Source of the DNA: Legionella genomosp. 1
GTDB lineage: Bacteria; Pseudomonadota; Gammaproteobacteria; Legionellales; Legionellaceae
Length of the DNA: 8,204 nucleotides
Direction: 5' to 3'
NCBI GenBank assembly: GCA_945865355.1
Contig: CAMBDN010000111.1
Coordinates: 1-8,204 of the forward strand
Shown here: positions 5,968 to 8,204 of the stretch, piece by piece
Numbering within the stretch: the first letter of the stretch is position 1
How the letters are laid out: every line of letters begins with the position of its first letter
Made by a program: the position numbers and the translations under genes
The notes under the pieces: model-generated
Database searches by the model: none
Told to the model about the DNA's origin: nothing
The model's input: the letters and a program-made list of their open reading frames with translations, nothing else

Positions 5968-7230
5968 ATGAATTTTAGTGAACTTAAGCAATTACCCATT
6001 GCCGATCTCGTCAATATCGCCCAAGAAATGGGTGTTGAAAACATCTCCCGTATGCGTAAACAAGACATTATCTTCGCCATCCTCAAGGCCCATGCGCTTA
6101 AAGGTGAAGATATACATGGTGATGGTGTTGTTGAAATTTTGGCAGACGGCTTCGGATTTTTACGATCATCAGACGGCTCTTATTTAGCAGGACCTGACGA
6201 CATTTACGTTTCACCCAGCCAAATTAGACGGTTTGGTTTACGTACTGGTGATACTATTTCCGGAAAAATACGCCCGCCTAAAGACAGTGAACGCTATTTT
6301 GCATTATTGAAAGTCGACCAAATTAACTACGATTCACCAGACAATGCAAAACGAAAAATTCTGTTTGAAAATTTAACCCCGTTGTTCGCCTCTCGACGCT
6401 TGGTCATGGAGCAAGGCAATGGTAGCACCGAAGATTTAACGGCACGCGTTGTAGATTTGTGCGCTCCGTTTGGTCGCGGACAACGTGGGCTTATTGTCTC
6501 TCCACCGAAGGCCGGTAAGACATTAATGCTGCAAAATCTAGCTCACTCGATTGAAAAAAATTATCCCGATTGCTATCTCATTGTGCTTCTCATTGATGAA
6601 CGGCCAGAAGAAGTGACTGAAATGCAGCGCTCGGTTAAAGGCGAAGTGGTTGCTAGTACCTTTGATGAGCCCGCTAACCGACACGTCCAAGTTGCCGAAA
6701 TGGTCATTGAAAAAGCCAAACGCCTGGTTGAACATAAGCGTGATGTGGTGATCTTACTCGACTCTATAACACGTTTAGCACGTGCTTATAACACCGTTAT
6801 ACCCTCATCAGGAAAAGTGCTAACCGGTGGTGTCGATGCCAATGCATTGCAACGCCCCAAACGTTTGTATGGCGCCGCACGTAATATTGAAGAAGGTGGC
6901 AGTCTGACTATTATTGCGACAGCCTTGGTTGACACTGGCTCCAAAATGGACGAAGTCATTTACGAAGAGTTTAAGGGAACCGGTAACATGGAAATCCACT
7001 TAACCCGCAGTATTGCCGAGCGTCGAGTGTTCCCTGCCATTAACATCAATCGCTCTGGTACTCGTCGTGAAGACTTGCTATTAAGCCCCGAAGAGCTCCA
7101 TCGCACATGGATACTACGCAAAATATTGCAATCCATGGATGAATGCGATGCGATTGAATTTTTGCTTGAGCGTATGAAAAACCACAAAACCAATGCTGAG
7201 TTCTTCGATGCAATGAAGCGACAAGAGTAA
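5968..7230 (+). CDS. rho: Transcription termination factor Rho
   Basis: Hexameric ATP-dependent RNA helicase that loads on unstructured C-rich transcripts and ends transcription. The 420 residues match E. coli Rho (419) from end to end. An N-terminal helical bundle (1-47, with MRKQDIIFAIL) is followed by the primary RNA-binding fold (GDGVVEILADGFGFLRS, 51-67; Tyr80). The ATPase domain has Walker A SPPKAGKT (178-185), catalytic Glu211 in DERPEE, Walker B VILLD (261-265), the Q-loop LTGGVDANAL (285-294) and arginine finger Arg366 in SGTRRE. No insertion domain of the kind seen in actinobacterial Rho is present. The ATG at 5968 is preferred over an in-frame GTG at 5959, because GTGAG is positioned before it and the product then begins MNFSELK, like MNLTELK in E. 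coli. Confidence 0.98.
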   Translation: MNFSELKQLPIADLVNIAQEMGVENISRMRKQDIIFAILKAHALKGEDIHGDGVVEILADGFGFLRSSDGSYLAGPDDIYVSPSQIRRFGLRTGDTISGKIRPPKDSERYFALLKVDQINYDSPDNAKRKILFENLTPLFASRRLVMEQGNGSTEDLTARVVDLCAPFGRGQRGLIVSPPKAGKTLMLQNLAHSIEKNYPDCYLIVLLIDERPEEVTEMQRSVKGEVVASTFDEPANRHVQVAEMVIEKAKRLVEHKRDVVILLDSITRLARAYNTVIPSSGKVLTGGVDANALQRPKRLYGAARNIEEGGSLTIIATALVDTGSKMDEVIYEEFKGTGNMEIHLTRSIAERRVFPAININRSGTRREDLLLSPEELHRTWILRKILQSMDECDAIEFLLERMKNHKTNAEFFDAMKRQE

Positions 7231-7276
7231 CCGACGCTGATTTGAATGGAACTAAGTTAAGGCTTTTATTTTCCCC

Positions 7277-7388
7277 CCGGAGCCGTTAAGGCTGAGGAGA
7301 AGCGACAGCGACGTCTCTAAGTCAGGTAACCAATATACCAATGCTTCGAGACGTCGCTGGCGCTCCTCCTCAGCATGAACGGCTCCGG
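7277..7388. repeat. Large palindrome, 41-base arms (37 of 41 matching)
   Basis: The arms 7277-7317 and 7348-7388 match without gaps at 37 of 41 positions. They include the perfect blocks CCGGAGCCGTT/AACGGCTCCGG and CAGCGACGTCTC/GAGACGTCGCTG. Pairing continues inward by AAG/CTT, and outward, with gaps, to a TTAAGG/CCTTAA pair near 7257-7262 and 7405-7410, so the whole element may span about 7250-7416. It is much richer in GC than its surroundings. The half reading CTGAGGAG...CGTCTCGAAG resembles dispersed repeats I recall from several proteobacterial genomes, here apparently as two head-to-head copies. It is not followed by a T-run on either strand. A small non-autonomous mobile element or a REP-like repeat is most likely; a transcription-ending structure after rho is possible. 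Confidence 0.8.
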
Positions 7389-7440
7389 AGATAAACGAAA
7401 AAATCCTTAATTGAGCGCCATTCGGCTCTAACATAACGCT

Positions 7441-7467
7441 CCCGTATTACGTTTTCCTGCATACGGG
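7441..7467. repeat. 27-base hairpin, 7-base arms and 13-base loop (copy 2)
   Basis: CCCGTAT (7441-7447) and ATACGGG (7461-7467) pair perfectly around a 13-base loop, just downstream of the 3' ends of rho and the ankyrin-like gene. It matches copy 1 at 18 of 27 positions, and its third base pair is C-G where copy 1 has T-A. No T-run follows in either direction. Confidence 0.5.
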
Positions 7468-7489
7468 ATACTGCACACCACCTAACAAT

Positions 7490-8101
7490 TTAACCTAAAG
7501 CTACCGACGCCGTATGATCCGATCGTTCGTAGCCAAATTCATTGACCAATTTATCAATAATCGCGGAACTATTCGCACCGACGGCTGCTTTCAATACAAA
7601 CTGACCATGAGGCCTTACCCCTGTTGAGAGCAAAAAATCAAACATCTCACTTTTTCCTGTAGCCGCAGCGGCAACCAGATGGTCTGATGTTGGCTTAAGC
7701 CCATAAACAGCAAATAATTCGCCAACCAAAGCAACATTTAGTGATTTAATAGCATATCTGATTGAATCAAAAGTAGGCGCACATTTGAGGGTAAAACCAC
7801 GTAAAGCTTCACCGGTGAATGTACCAGACAACACAACCATGTTTAACACGCCACTATCGATGGAAAAACCATGTTCTTTATCGAGATAATCAAGAATTTT
7901 TTGTGAGGCAAAAAAAGCAGCTATTATTTGAAATTCTTTCAGTGCATCACGATCATATCCAGCACGACTGACGGCTCCCTTGAAAAGCTCTAGATTATCG
8001 TCAGCGACACTTAGTAATGTTACCTTTACGCTACTGTTTTCAATAAATAATTTGGTCACCTCGTTGCTAGTTTGTAACGGATAAAATTTTGATTTTTCCA
8101 T
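7490..8101 (-). CDS. Ankyrin-like repeat protein of unknown role, 203 residues
   Basis: I do not recognise a specific family. The C-terminal half has two degenerate repeats with ankyrin spacing: DHLVAAAATGKSEMFDFLLS-TGVRP (about 140-164) and FVLKAAVGANSSAIIDKLVN-EFGYE (about 168-192). Each has the A-A-x-G-x turn, a second helix and a closing glycine. The segment at 112-136 (YAIKSLNVALVGELFAVYGLKP) looks like a weaker copy, and 54-80 (FQIIAAFFASQKILDYLDKEHGF) may be another. There is no signal peptide or membrane segment. Ankyrin-type proteins are common among secreted effectors of Legionella and Coxiella, but many bacterial ones stay in the cell, and no secretion signal can be asserted. A good promoter lies 71 bases upstream; the ribosome site before the ATG (TAGAAAG) is weak. 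The gene converges on rho across a repeat-filled spacer. Confidence 0.8.
   Translation of the reverse strand: MEKSKFYPLQTSNEVTKLFIENSSVKVTLLSVADDNLELFKGAVSRAGYDRDALKEFQIIAAFFASQKILDYLDKEHGFSIDSGVLNMVVLSGTFTGEALRGFTLKCAPTFDSIRYAIKSLNVALVGELFAVYGLKPTSDHLVAAAATGKSEMFDFLLSTGVRPHGQFVLKAAVGANSSAIIDKLVNEFGYERSDHTASVALG
8057..8073 (-). repeat. 17-base inverted repeat, right copy
   Basis: This is the inverted partner of 130-146. On the minus strand it encodes part of LQTSNEV near the N-terminus of the ankyrin-like protein (residues 9-15). Confidence 0.7.
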
Positions 8102-8172
8102 CTTTCTATTTTTTTCAGGATATGCCGTAGTCTATTTTTTGATTCGTTAATTTTTTGCACTTATGTCATAAA

Positions 8173-8201
8173 ATTAGACCGTATCAGGTGTCCTGTGACA
8201 A
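8173..8201 (-). promoter_or_regulatory. Sigma70-type promoter for the ankyrin-like gene
   Basis: On the minus strand TTGTCA (8201-8196) and TCTAAT (8178-8173) are separated by exactly 17 bases, each matching consensus at five of six positions. Transcription would start near 8166, leaving a leader of roughly 65 bases before the ATG at 8101. Confidence 0.65.
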
Positions 8202-8204
8202 CAG

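Noticed and set aside
7252..7434. 60-codon minus-strand open frame across the large palindrome
   Set aside because: It is only the reading of the inverted repeat and its loop. It has no ribosome site and its composition comes from the palindrome arms.

Overview
The window is a low-GC gammaproteobacterial chromosome segment: a run of conserved housekeeping genes with eroded or lineage-specific sequence at both ends. Psd, FumC, RsmE, TrxA and Rho all align closely by eye with their Escherichia coli counterparts, and trxA followed by rho is an arrangement shared with E. coli. The AT-rich base composition, a decaying flavoprotein gene at the left edge and an ankyrin-like protein at the right edge would fit a host-associated lineage such as the Legionellales (Coxiella, Legionella and relatives). 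That placement is inference from gene content, not from a database match.

Layout from left to right. Bases 1-476 (minus) hold the remains of a gene with a dinucleotide-binding fold, broken by a frameshift and two in-frame stops. After an AT-rich intergenic region come psd (phosphatidylserine decarboxylase, plus), a well-signalled 87-residue protein of unknown function (plus), tRNA-Leu(CAG) (minus) and a glycerophosphodiester phosphodiesterase (plus). This last gene converges on fumC (class II fumarase, minus) with only 12 bases between the stops. fumC diverges across 211 bases from rsmE (16S rRNA m3U1498 methyltransferase, plus), which is followed by trxA (thioredoxin) and rho (transcription termination factor). 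The right end carries an ankyrin-like protein (minus) with a good sigma70-type promoter near the window edge.

Functionally, psd and the phosphodiesterase concern phospholipid synthesis and turnover, fumC belongs to the TCA cycle, rsmE and the tRNA to translation, trxA to thiol redox balance and rho to transcription termination. They do not form one pathway. Alternating strands and separate promoter candidates suggest mostly single-gene transcription units.

The least ordinary content is in the spacers. The trxA-rho spacer has two adjacent strong hairpins and a competing third pairing. The spacer after rho has a 41-base inverted repeat with 37 of 41 positions matching. Two 27-base hairpins of identical geometry, one before rsmE and one after rho, differ in their stems by one compensatory base-pair change. 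An exact 17-base inverted match links the left pseudogene with the right ankyrin-like gene. I found no CRISPR array, complete insertion sequence, phage gene or convincing new multi-gene system.
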